A program made the position numbers and the translations under genes. The notes below the pieces were generated by a model. That model made no database searches. It was not told where the DNA came from and worked only from the letters and a program-made list of their open reading frames with translations. A stretch of DNA of 64,000 nt from JAMOQA01 sp964420365 (lineage in GTDB: Bacteria > Acidobacteriota > Polarisedimenticolia > J045), in contig CAYQTA010000114.1 in NCBI GenBank assembly GCA_964420365.1, positions 62,001 through 126,000 of the forward strand. The letters are read 5' to 3'. Shown piece after piece: positions 8,263-17,500 of the stretch (its first letter is position 1; the number at the start of each line of letters is the position of its first letter).

Positions 8263-8721
8263 TCAGCGCCCGTCCCGCGCCCCGCCCCGGTCCACGACCC
8301 GGCGCGGGAGGGTGATCCGCCAGCGGACGACGACCGTCTCGCCGGCGGGCGCCTCGTGCACCTCGGGAGGAAGCAGGGCCGACAGGCAGAGCGAGCGGGT
8401 GCCGGGGCAGATCACCGTGAGCCGATCGTCATCGCGTCCGCCGATCTCGATCGGGCCGACGCGGAAGCGGCCGTGCTCGTCGCAGGTCGTGCCGATCCGC
8501 TCGCCGTCCACGTTCTCCACGCGGACCTCGGCCGGCACGCCGGGGCCGCTCCAGGTCTCGAGGTCCACGTCGAGCGGCTCGACCCGGTAGGTCGTCCCCG
8601 CCTGCACGATCCCCTCGATGATCACCGACCGCACCGGCTGGCGTCCGAGCGCCTCGCACCCGGCAAGCACGGCGAGGCAGAGGACGAGGACGAAAAGGAA
8701 CCACCGGCAGCGCATTCGCAC
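8263..8721 (-). CDS. Putative lipoprotein of unknown function
   Basis: 152 residues with a signal peptide ending in the lipobox VLAGC (Cys22). The mature part looks all-beta: EGIVQAGTTYRVEPLDVDLETW followed by a segment with GRFRVGPIEIG, reminiscent of a carboxypeptidase-regulatory/transthyretin-like fold, although I do not recognise a family. GTG at 8721 is preferred because GGAGG lies 6 nt upstream; the ATG at 8715 is 12 nt away. It sits between maeB and the ktr genes, 2 nt from ktrB, so expression is likely joint. Confidence 0.6.
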   Translation of the reverse strand: MRMRCRWFLFVLVLCLAVLAGCEALGRQPVRSVIIEGIVQAGTTYRVEPLDVDLETWSGPGVPAEVRVENVDGERIGTTCDEHGRFRVGPIEIGGRDDDRLTVICPGTRSLCLSALLPPEVHEAPAGETVVVRWRITLPRRVVDRGGARDGR

Positions 8722-8759
8722 GCGTCACCTCCCGCCGGCCACGGGGATCCGGCCGCCCG

Positions 8760-8765
8760 ATTCTA
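8760..8765 (-). promoter_or_regulatory. Putative -10 element before lipoprotein-ktrBA
   Basis: TAGAAT on the minus strand inside the 69-nt gap after maeB; the 9-nt context AGTAGAATC also occurs upstream of maeB at 11133-11141. This suggests an internal promoter for the lipoprotein-ktrB-ktrA unit. No consensus -35 is seen. Confidence 0.35.
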
Positions 8766-8790
8766 CTACCGGGGGCGCACCGCCGGGTGC

Positions 8791-11076
8791 TCAGCCCACC
8801 CGGGCCCGCCGCTGGTCGTGGCGCTTTGCCTGGAGGATCGTGATCGCGGCCAGGCGAACGATCTCCTCGACGCTCGCCACGTGGTGGAGAACGTTGACCG
8901 GCCGATCGAGCCCGAGGAGTACCGGGCCGACGATCTCGGCGCCCGCGACGTGCTGCAGGAGCTTGTACGCGATGTTCCCGGCGTGCAGGTCGGGGAAGAC
9001 CAGGACGTTCGCGTCCCCGCGGATCGCGGAGTGGGGAAACACCTCCGCCACCTCGGGACAGACGGCCGTATCCGCCTGCATCTCCCCGTCGACAACCAGG
9101 TCCGGGTTGACCTCGCGGACCAGCCGGACGGCCTCGGCGATGCGGCGGGTGGTCGGGACCCGGACCGAGCCGAAGTTCGAGAACGAGAGGAGCGCCACCC
9201 GTGGGAGCAGGTCGAAGATCCCGCGCATCACCTCCGCGCCGAGGAGGGCCATCTCGGCGAGGGTCCGGGCATCCGGCTCGATGTTGATCGCCGCGTCGCC
9301 GAAGACGTAGAGCTTGTCGGGCAGGATCACCACCGTGGCGGCGCAGACCCGCTCCACGCCGGGGCGCGGCCCGATCGTCTCGAGGGCCGGGCGGACCGTC
9401 TCGGGGTAGGACTTGCCGATGCCGCCCACCAGCCCGTCGGCCAGCCCCTGCTCGACGAGCAGCATGCCGAACTGGGTCGGATCGCCGACCAGGCGGCGGG
9501 CGTCCCGCGGCGTCACCCCGCGGCGCTGGCGGAGCTCGTAGAGGCGCTCGGCGAGCTGCCGGCGGCGTGCGTCGGTGGCCGGGTCGAGAAGCTCCACGCC
9601 CGCGAGGTCGGTGCCGTGCTCCGCCGCGAGCCGGCGGATCTCCTTCTCCCTGCCGAGGAGCACCGGTGTTCCGAAGCCCTCGTCGACCAGGCGCTGGGCC
9701 GCGCGGATGACGTGGATGTCCTCTCCCTCGGGGAAGACGATCCGCGCGGGATGCCGGCGCGCCTTCTCCATCACGTTGCCCATCACCCTGGCCGCCGGGC
9801 CGAGGAGCCCCTCCAGGTGACGACGGTATTCCTCCTCGCCGGGCCAATCGGTCACCCGTGCCACGCCGGTCTCGATCGCCGTCCGGGCGATCGCGGGAGC
9901 GACCCAGAGCAGGACCCTGGGGTCGAGGGGCTTCGGGATGATGTAGTCGGGGCCGAAGCGCAGCTCCGTCAGCCCGTAGGCGGAGAGGACCTCGTCCGGC
10001 ACGTCCTCCCGGGCAAGGGCGGCCAGCGCGCGGGCCGCTGCGACCTTCATCTCCATGTTGATCTTCCGGGCCCGGACGTCCAGGGCGCCGCGGAAGATGA
10101 ACGGGAACCCGAGGACGTTGTTCACCTGGTTGGGGTAGTCGGACCGCCCGGTGGCCACGATCGCGTCCGGACGCAGCTCCTTCGCCCGGTCGTACGGGAT
10201 CTCCGGGTCGGGGTTGGCCATCGCGAAGATGATCGGGCGCTCGGCCATCGAGCGGACCATGTCGTCCTCGACGAGGTTCGGGCCGGAGACTCCCATGAAG
10301 ACGTCGGCGCCGCGCATCGCGTCCGCGAGGGTCCGGGCGTCGGTCTCGACGGCGACCGCCTCCTTCCAGGGGTTCATCCCCTCCGGTCGGCCCTTCCAGA
10401 TCACGCCGTGCCGGTCCACGAAGACGATGTTCTCCCGGCGAAACCCGACGGCGACGAGCATGTCTCCGATGGCGATCCCGGCCGCACCGGCGCCGAGGAT
10501 CACGACCCGGCACTCCGCGGCCTTCTTCTCCTGCATCTCCAGCGCGTTGAGGCATCCCGCGGTCGCGATGATCGCGGTTCCGTGCTGGTCGTCGTGGAAG
10601 ACCGGGATGTCGAGCATCTCGACGAGACGCCGCTCGATCTCGAAGCACTCCGGCGCCTTGATGTCCTCGAGGTTGATTCCGCCGAAGGTCGGGGCGATCC
10701 GCGCCACGACCCGGATGAACTCCTCGACGTCCGTCGTGTCCACCTCGATGTCGAAGACGTCGATGCCGGCGAAGCGGTTGAAGAGGACGCCCTTTCCTTC
10801 CATCACGGGCTTGCCGGCCAGGGCCCCGATCGCGCCGAGGCCGAGCACCGCCGTCCCGTTCGTGATGACGGCGACCAGGTTGCCCTTGTTCGTGTACCGG
10901 TAGGCGTTCTCCGGGTCCCTCTCGATCTCGCGGCAGGGGACGGCCACCCCCGGGGTGTAGGCCAGCGAGAGATCCCGCTGGGTGAGGCACGGCTTGGTGG
11001 GGACGACCTTGCACTTTCCGGGACGGGGCTTCTCGTGGTAGGCGAGCGCCTCCTCGTCACGAATCCGGATCGTCAT
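8791..11076 (-). CDS. maeB: NADP-type malic enzyme with phosphotransacetylase-like domain
   Basis: Oxidative decarboxylation of malate to pyruvate, linking the TCA cycle (fumC lies nearby) to pyruvate and NAD(P)H. The 761 residues match the MaeB hybrid class. N-terminal malic enzyme domain (about 1-430) shows SLAYTPGVAVPC, the metal-binding FHDDQHGTA, and the dinucleotide fold VILGAGAAGIAIG. The C-terminal part (about 435-761; KARRHPARIVFPEGED onward) is phosphotransacetylase-like and in studied enzymes is regulatory (acetyl-CoA inhibition) rather than catalytic. A TAGAAT -10-like box lies about 60 nt upstream. Confidence 0.95.
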   Translation of the reverse strand: MTIRIRDEEALAYHEKPRPGKCKVVPTKPCLTQRDLSLAYTPGVAVPCREIERDPENAYRYTNKGNLVAVITNGTAVLGLGAIGALAGKPVMEGKGVLFNRFAGIDVFDIEVDTTDVEEFIRVVARIAPTFGGINLEDIKAPECFEIERRLVEMLDIPVFHDDQHGTAIIATAGCLNALEMQEKKAAECRVVILGAGAAGIAIGDMLVAVGFRRENIVFVDRHGVIWKGRPEGMNPWKEAVAVETDARTLADAMRGADVFMGVSGPNLVEDDMVRSMAERPIIFAMANPDPEIPYDRAKELRPDAIVATGRSDYPNQVNNVLGFPFIFRGALDVRARKINMEMKVAAARALAALAREDVPDEVLSAYGLTELRFGPDYIIPKPLDPRVLLWVAPAIARTAIETGVARVTDWPGEEEYRRHLEGLLGPAARVMGNVMEKARRHPARIVFPEGEDIHVIRAAQRLVDEGFGTPVLLGREKEIRRLAAEHGTDLAGVELLDPATDARRRQLAERLYELRQRRGVTPRDARRLVGDPTQFGMLLVEQGLADGLVGGIGKSYPETVRPALETIGPRPGVERVCAATVVILPDKLYVFGDAAINIEPDARTLAEMALLGAEVMRGIFDLLPRVALLSFSNFGSVRVPTTRRIAEAVRLVREVNPDLVVDGEMQADTAVCPEVAEVFPHSAIRGDANVLVFPDLHAGNIAYKLLQHVAGAEIVGPVLLGLDRPVNVLHHVASVEEIVRLAAITILQAKRHDQRRARVG

Positions 11077-11133
11077 CGGTGGCGACCTCCAGGGCCGGCC
11101 GGGGACCGGCCGTCGCCGGGTGAGGGGAGGAGG

Positions 11134-11139
11134 ATTCTA
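11134..11139 (-). promoter_or_regulatory. Putative -10 element of maeB
   Basis: TAGAAT on the minus strand, in the same AGTAGAATC context as the element at 8760-8765. It predicts a leader of about 50 nt. The -35 region has no visible consensus. Confidence 0.35.
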
Positions 11140-11164
11140 CTCCCGCGGGCGCCCGGGAGCCGCG

Positions 11165-13384
11165 TCACGGTCCCGTGGGCCGGGCGGACCTCCCCGCCGG
11201 CGCTCCGGGGGCGAGGGGCGCCCGGAGGCGGCGGACGCGCTCCGGCAGGTCCCGGCGCAGGTCTCCCCGTTCGACCGCGCGGCGCAGGTCCCGGGGCGAG
11301 AGGTAGCCCGCTTCGCAGGCGGACAGGAACTGGAACTCCCAGAGCCAGGCGAGGGGATGGAACGGCGACCGCCACGGGTACCACTCGGCACACGTCATCC
11401 GGGCCGCCGACGTGGCGAGGTCCGCGCGGTCCCGCGCGCACCAGGCGTCGGGAAGGGCTCCCGCTCCGAGTCGGCCACCGGGCCCCGCGAGTTCCCCGCG
11501 CGCGACGCGGCCTCGCCGCCAGGCCACGAGCAGCTCGCGGGGGTCGTCGCCCGGGGACCGGGCGAGCCGCGCGACCTGCGGATCGCCCCCACGGGGCAGC
11601 AGGATCCCCGGGGGCCCGGGATCGATGTCCCACAGGTTCCCGATGTCGTCGAGGAGCAGGACCGTCGGTTCGAGGTAGATCGCGTGCTCGCCCGGCTCGA
11701 GCAGGGCGAGGGCCGCGAGGAACCAGAGATCCCTCGGGAGATCCTCGAAGAGCGGGCCGAGACGGGTCGGCGCCTCCTGCAGCAGGCGCCGGATCCTCAC
11801 CCGGCGGTCCGTGCGGCGGTCGAGGGACCACATGAGAACGCGCGCAGGAACCTCCTCTCCGGGGGCGACCGGCACGAACACGGTCACCGGGGAGGGTTCC
11901 ACCGGCGCTACCGCGGCGACTCCGGCGGAGGCGGGGGCCGGGGGCAGGTGGCGGCCCATCCAGTCGAGGAAGCCGAGGGCTCCCTCTCGCAGGGCATCGA
12001 GGTGGCTGCCCGAGGCGTTTTCCGTGGCGCGCAGGCCGGGCGCGAGGAACACCCGGGCGAAGGGATCCGCCGCCGCGCGGCGGGAGAGGTGCCCCGGCAG
12101 CAGCGCGAGCAGGCCGTCCTCGCGGTGAAGCCGTGCCTCTGCGCCCAGCCGGTGGATTCCCCGGCGCGCGGCGTCGAGGGCGCTCCGGAGGCGCTCGGTG
12201 CCCAGCGGAACCAGCCCCGCGAGGGCCGCCGCGAACCGCTCCCGCGGATCCCGGGCCGGGCGCACGCGCCCGGTACCCGGGGAGAGCTCGATCAGCGCCC
12301 GACCGGCGCCGAGCGCCATCCGGGTGAGCGCCGAGCGAACCCGGTGGCGCGGGTCGAGGCGATTCCAGTCCTCCGGCGGATCGGGTTCCTCCCACGGCAG
12401 GACCCAGAGGGGCCCCGCACCGGCGTGGAGCGCGGTGATCGCGAGCGGAAGGCGCGCTCCCCACGCCAGCGAGACGATCTCGGCCACGTCGCCCCGGGGG
12501 AAGAGCCAGGCGGCCGCCGCGTGCCCCAGGAGCAGGCGACCGCGGGAGGCAACTTCCCACCAGTCGGGATGAGCTCCCGGCGGCAACAGCAGGACGGCGT
12601 CGGCGGCAAGGGCCCGTTCCTCTTCCCGGGGAACCCCGGTTCCCTCGACCAGGAGGAGGTCCACCGGGAGCCCGGCCTGCCGGAGGCGGGCGGCGGCGGC
12701 GACGGACGCCCAGAGAAGGGCCCCTTGCGAGAGCCGCGCGAGGGCGGCGAGCTCCGCCTCGTCCGGTGCGCGGTCGACGATGGCGACCGGCACGCCGGAC
12801 AGCCGTTCCTCGAGGGCAGCGGCCGGCGGTGTCGCGGCGATCGCGGCCGTCGCGCGCGCAAGGTTGCCGAAGAAGTCCGGGTCGATCCGGTCGGGGAGGG
12901 CCCCGAGGGTGCCGGCGTCCACGGCGTCCCGGATCGCGGCGCGGAACGCGCGGACGTCGCCGGGACGCAGGCGCGCGAGACGGGGCAGCTCGACGACCGC
13001 CAGGGATGCCGCGCCGTCCCCGAGGGCGGCGAGGAGGGCGGCCTCGAAGTCCGCCAGGTCCCCGGCGATGACCACCCGGTCCAGGTCGACTTTCCACTCG
13101 TCGGCCAGGAGACGGCGCGCGTCCTCGGCCAGGCCGGGAACGGGTTCCCAGGCGACGACACGGGTCTCGGGGCAGAGCTGCAGGGCGCCCGCCACCGGGT
13201 ATCCGAGGCCGACCCCGAAGACCGCGACGAGGTCGGGAGCGCGGCCGGCAAGGCCGAGGACCTCGGCGAACGGCAGCTCCCGGTCGTGGATCGGCTCGCC
13301 GTCGACGAGCAGCGTCGGGGCCAGCGGCCCCGCGGCGGGAATCACCTGGAGGGTGGGCTGGGCGGCAGGGGTGTCGGTCGACAT
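11165..13384 (-). CDS. Maf/DUF115-like protein fused to a GT8-like domain
   Basis: A 739-residue soluble protein. The N-terminal half has AVFGVGLGYPVAGAL and VVAWEPVPGLAEDARRLL (near residues 55-90), the pattern of the DUF115/Maf motility accessory factor fold, related to glycosyl- and pyrophosphotransferases. The C-terminal part contains VLMWSLDRRTDRRVRIRRL and YLEPTVLLLDDIGNLWDID (residues 570-588), which mirror the GT8 donor-binding YLDADvlvlgDl.eLwdid segment, but the first DxD is replaced by LEP. It may take part in glycosylation of a surface structure; no flagellar genes are in the window. ATG at 13384 has GGAGGAG just upstream; an ATG at 13414 has none. Both domain calls rest on motif reading. 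Confidence 0.6.
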   Translation of the reverse strand: MSTDTPAAQPTLQVIPAAGPLAPTLLVDGEPIHDRELPFAEVLGLAGRAPDLVAVFGVGLGYPVAGALQLCPETRVVAWEPVPGLAEDARRLLADEWKVDLDRVVIAGDLADFEAALLAALGDGAASLAVVELPRLARLRPGDVRAFRAAIRDAVDAGTLGALPDRIDPDFFGNLARATAAIAATPPAAALEERLSGVPVAIVDRAPDEAELAALARLSQGALLWASVAAAARLRQAGLPVDLLLVEGTGVPREEERALAADAVLLLPPGAHPDWWEVASRGRLLLGHAAAAWLFPRGDVAEIVSLAWGARLPLAITALHAGAGPLWVLPWEEPDPPEDWNRLDPRHRVRSALTRMALGAGRALIELSPGTGRVRPARDPRERFAAALAGLVPLGTERLRSALDAARRGIHRLGAEARLHREDGLLALLPGHLSRRAAADPFARVFLAPGLRATENASGSHLDALREGALGFLDWMGRHLPPAPASAGVAAVAPVEPSPVTVFVPVAPGEEVPARVLMWSLDRRTDRRVRIRRLLQEAPTRLGPLFEDLPRDLWFLAALALLEPGEHAIYLEPTVLLLDDIGNLWDIDPGPPGILLPRGGDPQVARLARSPGDDPRELLVAWRRGRVARGELAGPGGRLGAGALPDAWCARDRADLATSAARMTCAEWYPWRSPFHPLAWLWEFQFLSACEAGYLSPRDLRRAVERGDLRRDLPERVRRLRAPLAPGAPAGRSARPTGP

Positions 13385-13625
13385 CGGTCTCCTCCCGGGA
13401 ACGGTTCCCGGCACTCTCGTATCAAGAAGCGTGCCGGCCCGAAGGCCGCGCGGAAGAGGGCCTCCGACGAGAATCCGTCATCCCGGCGTCGCTCCGTGCC
13501 GGCCCACCGACGGCGACCGTTCAGGGCGATCCGGCGACGGCTCACCGTCCGGGATGCAAGGATCCGGGGGGCGCGTGGTAAAAGGGAACGCGCGGAGCGC
13601 CGATCGCTCCCGCGGCGAGGTGCCG

Positions 13626-14567
13626 ATGTCCGGGAAAGACCACCAGGGGAATGGGGCGGGAATCGTCGTGGAAGGGGTCCATCACCGTTACCGTGGGGGA
13701 ACCGTGGCCCTCGACGGGATCGACCTCGAGATCGGGCGGGGGCTTTTCGGCCTGCTCGGGCCGAACGGGGCGGGGAAGAGCACGCTGATGCGGATCGTCT
13801 GCACGCTGCTCGTTCCGACGGGAGGACGGGTGCGCGTGCTCGGGCACGACGTCGTCCGCGAACGAGCCGCCGTCCGGAGGGTCCTCGGCTACCTGCCCCA
13901 GGAGTTCGGCGCCTGGCGCAAGCTGCGCGTCACGGAGGTACTCGACCTGCTCGCGCGCCTGTCCGGCCTGCACGACGCGGCCGTCCGGCGGACCAGGATC
14001 GCCGGGATCCTCGAACGGGTGGGCCTCGCGGGGGTGGCGGACAGGAAGGTGAAGACGCTCTCGGGAGGCATGGTCCGGCGGCTGGGGGTCGCCCAGGCCC
14101 TGGTCCATGATCCCCGCGTGATCGTCGTCGACGAGCCGACCGTGGGCCTCGATCCGGAGGAGCGGATCCGTTTCCGCCAGATGATGGCGGACCTCGGCGA
14201 GGACCGCGTGATCCTGCTCTCGACCCACATCGTCGCCGATCTCGGGTCCTCCTGCCGGGACCTGGCCATCCTCGACGAGGGAAGGATCGTCTTCCGCGGG
14301 GCGCCCGACGAGCTGCTGGCGGCGGCGCGGGGTCGCGTCTTCGAGGCGGTGATCCCGGTCGACGGCGAGGCCCGGCTGCCCGCCGGCATCGAGGTGATCT
14401 CCCGGACGCCGGAGGGGGTCGGTCTCCGGATCCGGGCGGTCTCGGGCCAAGGTGACGTGCCGCCCGGCGCGGAGCCCGTCCCGGAGCCGACCCTCGAGGA
14501 GGCCTACCTGGCGTTCATGGCGCGGCGGGGCCGGGCTCACCTGGCCGCCGCGGGGGTGGAGGCATGA
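13626..14567 (+). CDS. ABC transporter ATP-binding protein (first gene of RND/ABC operon)
   Basis: 313-residue nucleotide-binding subunit, probably partner of the permease encoded next. Walker A GPNGAGKST (45-53), Q-loop LPQEFG, signature LSGGM, Walker B VIVVDEPTVGLD (Asp169, Glu170) and H-loop STHIV are all present, so it should hydrolyse ATP. It closely resembles the nucleotide-binding domain fused to the second RND protein: both share LGYLPQEFG, VDEPTVGLDPxERIRFR and a C-terminal PTLExxYLxxM tail, which suggests a heterodimer or a duplicated pair. The stop overlaps the permease ATG by 4 bp. ATG at 13626 has GAGGT 5 nt upstream. Confidence 0.9.
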   Translation: MSGKDHQGNGAGIVVEGVHHRYRGGTVALDGIDLEIGRGLFGLLGPNGAGKSTLMRIVCTLLVPTGGRVRVLGHDVVRERAAVRRVLGYLPQEFGAWRKLRVTEVLDLLARLSGLHDAAVRRTRIAGILERVGLAGVADRKVKTLSGGMVRRLGVAQALVHDPRVIVVDEPTVGLDPEERIRFRQMMADLGEDRVILLSTHIVADLGSSCRDLAILDEGRIVFRGAPDELLAAARGRVFEAVIPVDGEARLPAGIEVISRTPEGVGLRIRAVSGQGDVPPGAEPVPEPTLEEAYLAFMARRGRAHLAAAGVEA

Positions 14568-17500
14568 TCGACCTGCGCGCGGTGCTGGCGATGGCCCGGA
14601 CGGAAGCGACCCTGACGCGCCGCCTCGTCCGGTACTGGATCTTCCTCGTCCTCTCGAGCCTGGTCGGGCTCGCGCTCGTCCTCTACTACGGCTTCCTGCA
14701 CCGGCAGTTCTCGGCCTGGTCGGGGACCGTGGCTCTCATCAACCCGCGCTACCTGGTCGGTGCGTGGGGGGGGCATTTCGTCCTCGTCTTCCTCGTCGGT
14801 GTCGCCCTGCTCTCCCTGGACGTCCGGGCACGGGACCGCCGGGAGAGGGTCGCGGAGGTCCTCGACAGCCGTCCGGCGACGAACCTCGAGATGCTGCTGG
14901 GCAGGTGGATCGGCACGCTGGCCGCCTGCTGGATCCCGACCGTGCTGGTCGCCGGTCTCCTCTGGTCGGTGGGTTGGCTGCTCGGTTCGCCGGTGGAACC
15001 GTGGTCCCTCGCCGGCTTCCTCCTGCTGATGGCGCTTCCCGCCTACGGCTTCGTGCTCGCCCTCGGGTACCTGCTGGGCGCGCTCATTCCCTATCGCCTG
15101 GTGTCGGGCGTCCTGCTGCTCGGCGTGCTGCTCTTCTCGATCCTGACGATGGTCACGCTGCTGCCGGTGTGGCTGGCACCGATCGCGGATCTCTCGGGCA
15201 TGTTCTCGGTGGGATTTCCGTCCGACATGCTCCCCGCCCTCGTGGAAGGCCGGGGCTGGCTCCTCCGGGGCTCCTGGTTCCTCCTCGCGCTCGGACTCGT
15301 CGGCCTCGCCGCGGCGGTGCACCCGCGCCTGGACAGCGTCCCGCGCGGCCGGCCTCTCGCCGCCGGGATCGCCTTCCTCGTGGCGGGCGGGGCGCTGCTG
15401 GGCGGGACGGTCCACCTGCGCCACGGCGATCTCCTGGTCACCAGGCAGTGGAAGGCGTCCCAGGGGGCGCTGGCCGACGAGGCATTCCCGCGCCTCGTGG
15501 AGGTGCGAGGGCGCGTCGGGATCGATCCCGGGCGGGAGCTGGCGCTGGACCTCTCGACGACCCTCGTCGCCCCGCGGGGGACCGACCTCCCGCACCTGGT
15601 GCTGGCCCTGAACCCGGGGGTCCGGGTGTCGACGATCGAGGAGCCCGGGAGCGGAGCCCTTTCCTTCGACCAGCATGACGGCCTGGTCGTCGTCGAGCGG
15701 CCCCTGCCGGCCGGGGAGCGGGTCACGCTGCACCTGGTGGCCGCGGGTCGGCCCGACACCCGGTACGGCTACCTGGACGCCGTCCTCGAGCCCCTCGAGG
15801 TGACCGGCAGGGAGGCGAACGTCTACCTCCTCGGCCACGACAAGTCGGTCTTCGACCGCCGCTGGGTCGTCCTCCTTCCGGGCACCTCGTGGCTGCCCCG
15901 CGCCGGGACGGACGTCGGGCGCTCCGACCCTGCGGCGCGGCCGCCGGACTTCGCCCGGATCGACCTGGTCGTCGAGGTGCCGGAGGGCTGGCTGGTCGCC
16001 GGCCCGGGTCGGCGCGAGGAGCTGGAAGGTGCCCCCGCGGGCCGGGCCCGGTTCCGCTTCGCCCCCCCGGTCCCGGTGCGCGACGTCGCCCTCGCGGCAG
16101 GACCGTTCATCCGCCGGAGCATCGAGGTCGAGGGGGTGACCCTGGAGGCGCTCTTCGCGCCCGGCCACGAGCGCAACCTCGACCTGTTCGCCGACGCCGT
16201 CCCGGAGCTCTCCCGCAGGATCGGTGCGATCCTCCGGGACGCGCGGGAACTCGGTTTCGGGTACCCGTTCCGGTCCCTCTCCCTCGTCGAGGTGCCGTAC
16301 CGGCTCAGGATCTACGGCGGAGGATGGCAGCTCGGGCCGGTCTTCGGGCAGCCGGGGATCGTCTTCGTCCGGGAATCGACGTTCCCGACGGCCCGCTTCG
16401 ACGTCAAGTTCCGCGACGTCGCCGCCCTCGAGAAGCAGGAGGGCGGCATCGGGGCGGCCAAGGTCGAGTGGCTCGCCCGGTTCTTCGAGAACGACTTCAG
16501 CGGCGGAAACGTCTTCCTCCTGGCGCCGCGGAGCTTCCTCGCGGCGGTGACCGGGGGGTCGGGAAAGGAGGCCGTGCCCCTCGAGTTCGTGCTCGACCGC
16601 CTTGCCGTCCGCAGCCTGACCGGAAGGACCGGTTACTTCAGCGCCCATGCCTTCGGCGGCGACTTCAGCGGGGCGATCGGGGGCGTGATCGCCCGCTGGT
16701 TCCTCGAGCGGCACTCGGGGAAGAGCTTCGCCGAGGTGGCGATCGGCGCCCTCGTCTCGCGGCCCTCGGTCTGGGAGGCGATCCTCGCGCGACCCCTCGT
16801 CGACCTGGAACCGAGGGAGGACCCGAAACGTGCGGTGGATGCCCTCGTCCTCAAGGGCTCCGCCATGGCCCGTTCCCTGGTCGACCGGCTGGGGCCGCGC
16901 GGGACCGCCCGCCTCCTGGGGGCACTGCGGGAGCGGGCGCTCGGGAGGCCCTTCACCCTCGACGATGCCCTGGCCGCCGCCGCGAAGGCCGGGGTGGAGG
17001 ATCCGGCCGCGGAGTTCCACCTGTGGCTCGAGGAGACCCGCCTGCCCGGGTTCGTCGCCGAGCGCGCCCGGGTGGTCCGCCTGCCCGATGACGCCGACGG
17101 CAGTCCACGCTGGCAGGTCACGTTCGTCCTGCGGAACGACGAGGAGGCGCCGGGCATGGTCCGGGTCCGCTGGGGCGTGGAAACGCGACAGGCAGCGGTC
17201 TCGCGGCGCTCCGGGGGGGTGACCGTCCGGGTCGGGATCTCGGGCGAAGCCGAAGCCCTCGGCCCCGGAGAGGGTTCTCTCGGCCCGTTCCTCGTCGGCG
17301 GGCACGAGGCGCGGCGGATCGGCTTCGTCCTCGACCGCCCGCCGGGCTGGATCCGCGTGGAGCCGTACCTGTCGCTGAACCGTGGTTCGTTCGCCGTGTC
17401 CTGGTCCCGCCCCGACCCGGACCGGATCGTCCGCGAGGAGCCGTTCGAGGGCGTCGAACCGGTGCCGTGGCGGCCGCCCGCGACCGGGGCAGTCGTCGTC

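Noticed and set aside
8356..11835. Very long open frame on the plus strand opposite maeB and the lipoprotein gene
   Set aside because: Its translation is Arg/Gly/Pro/His-rich without motifs and it mirrors well-supported genes on the other strand; long antisense frames are expected at this GC content.
13420..13438. Sigma-54-like sequence on the minus strand upstream of the Maf/GT8-like gene (CGGCACG-N4-TTGAT)
   Set aside because: The essential GC of the -12 element is GA and the -24 T is C, so it fails the two most conserved features.
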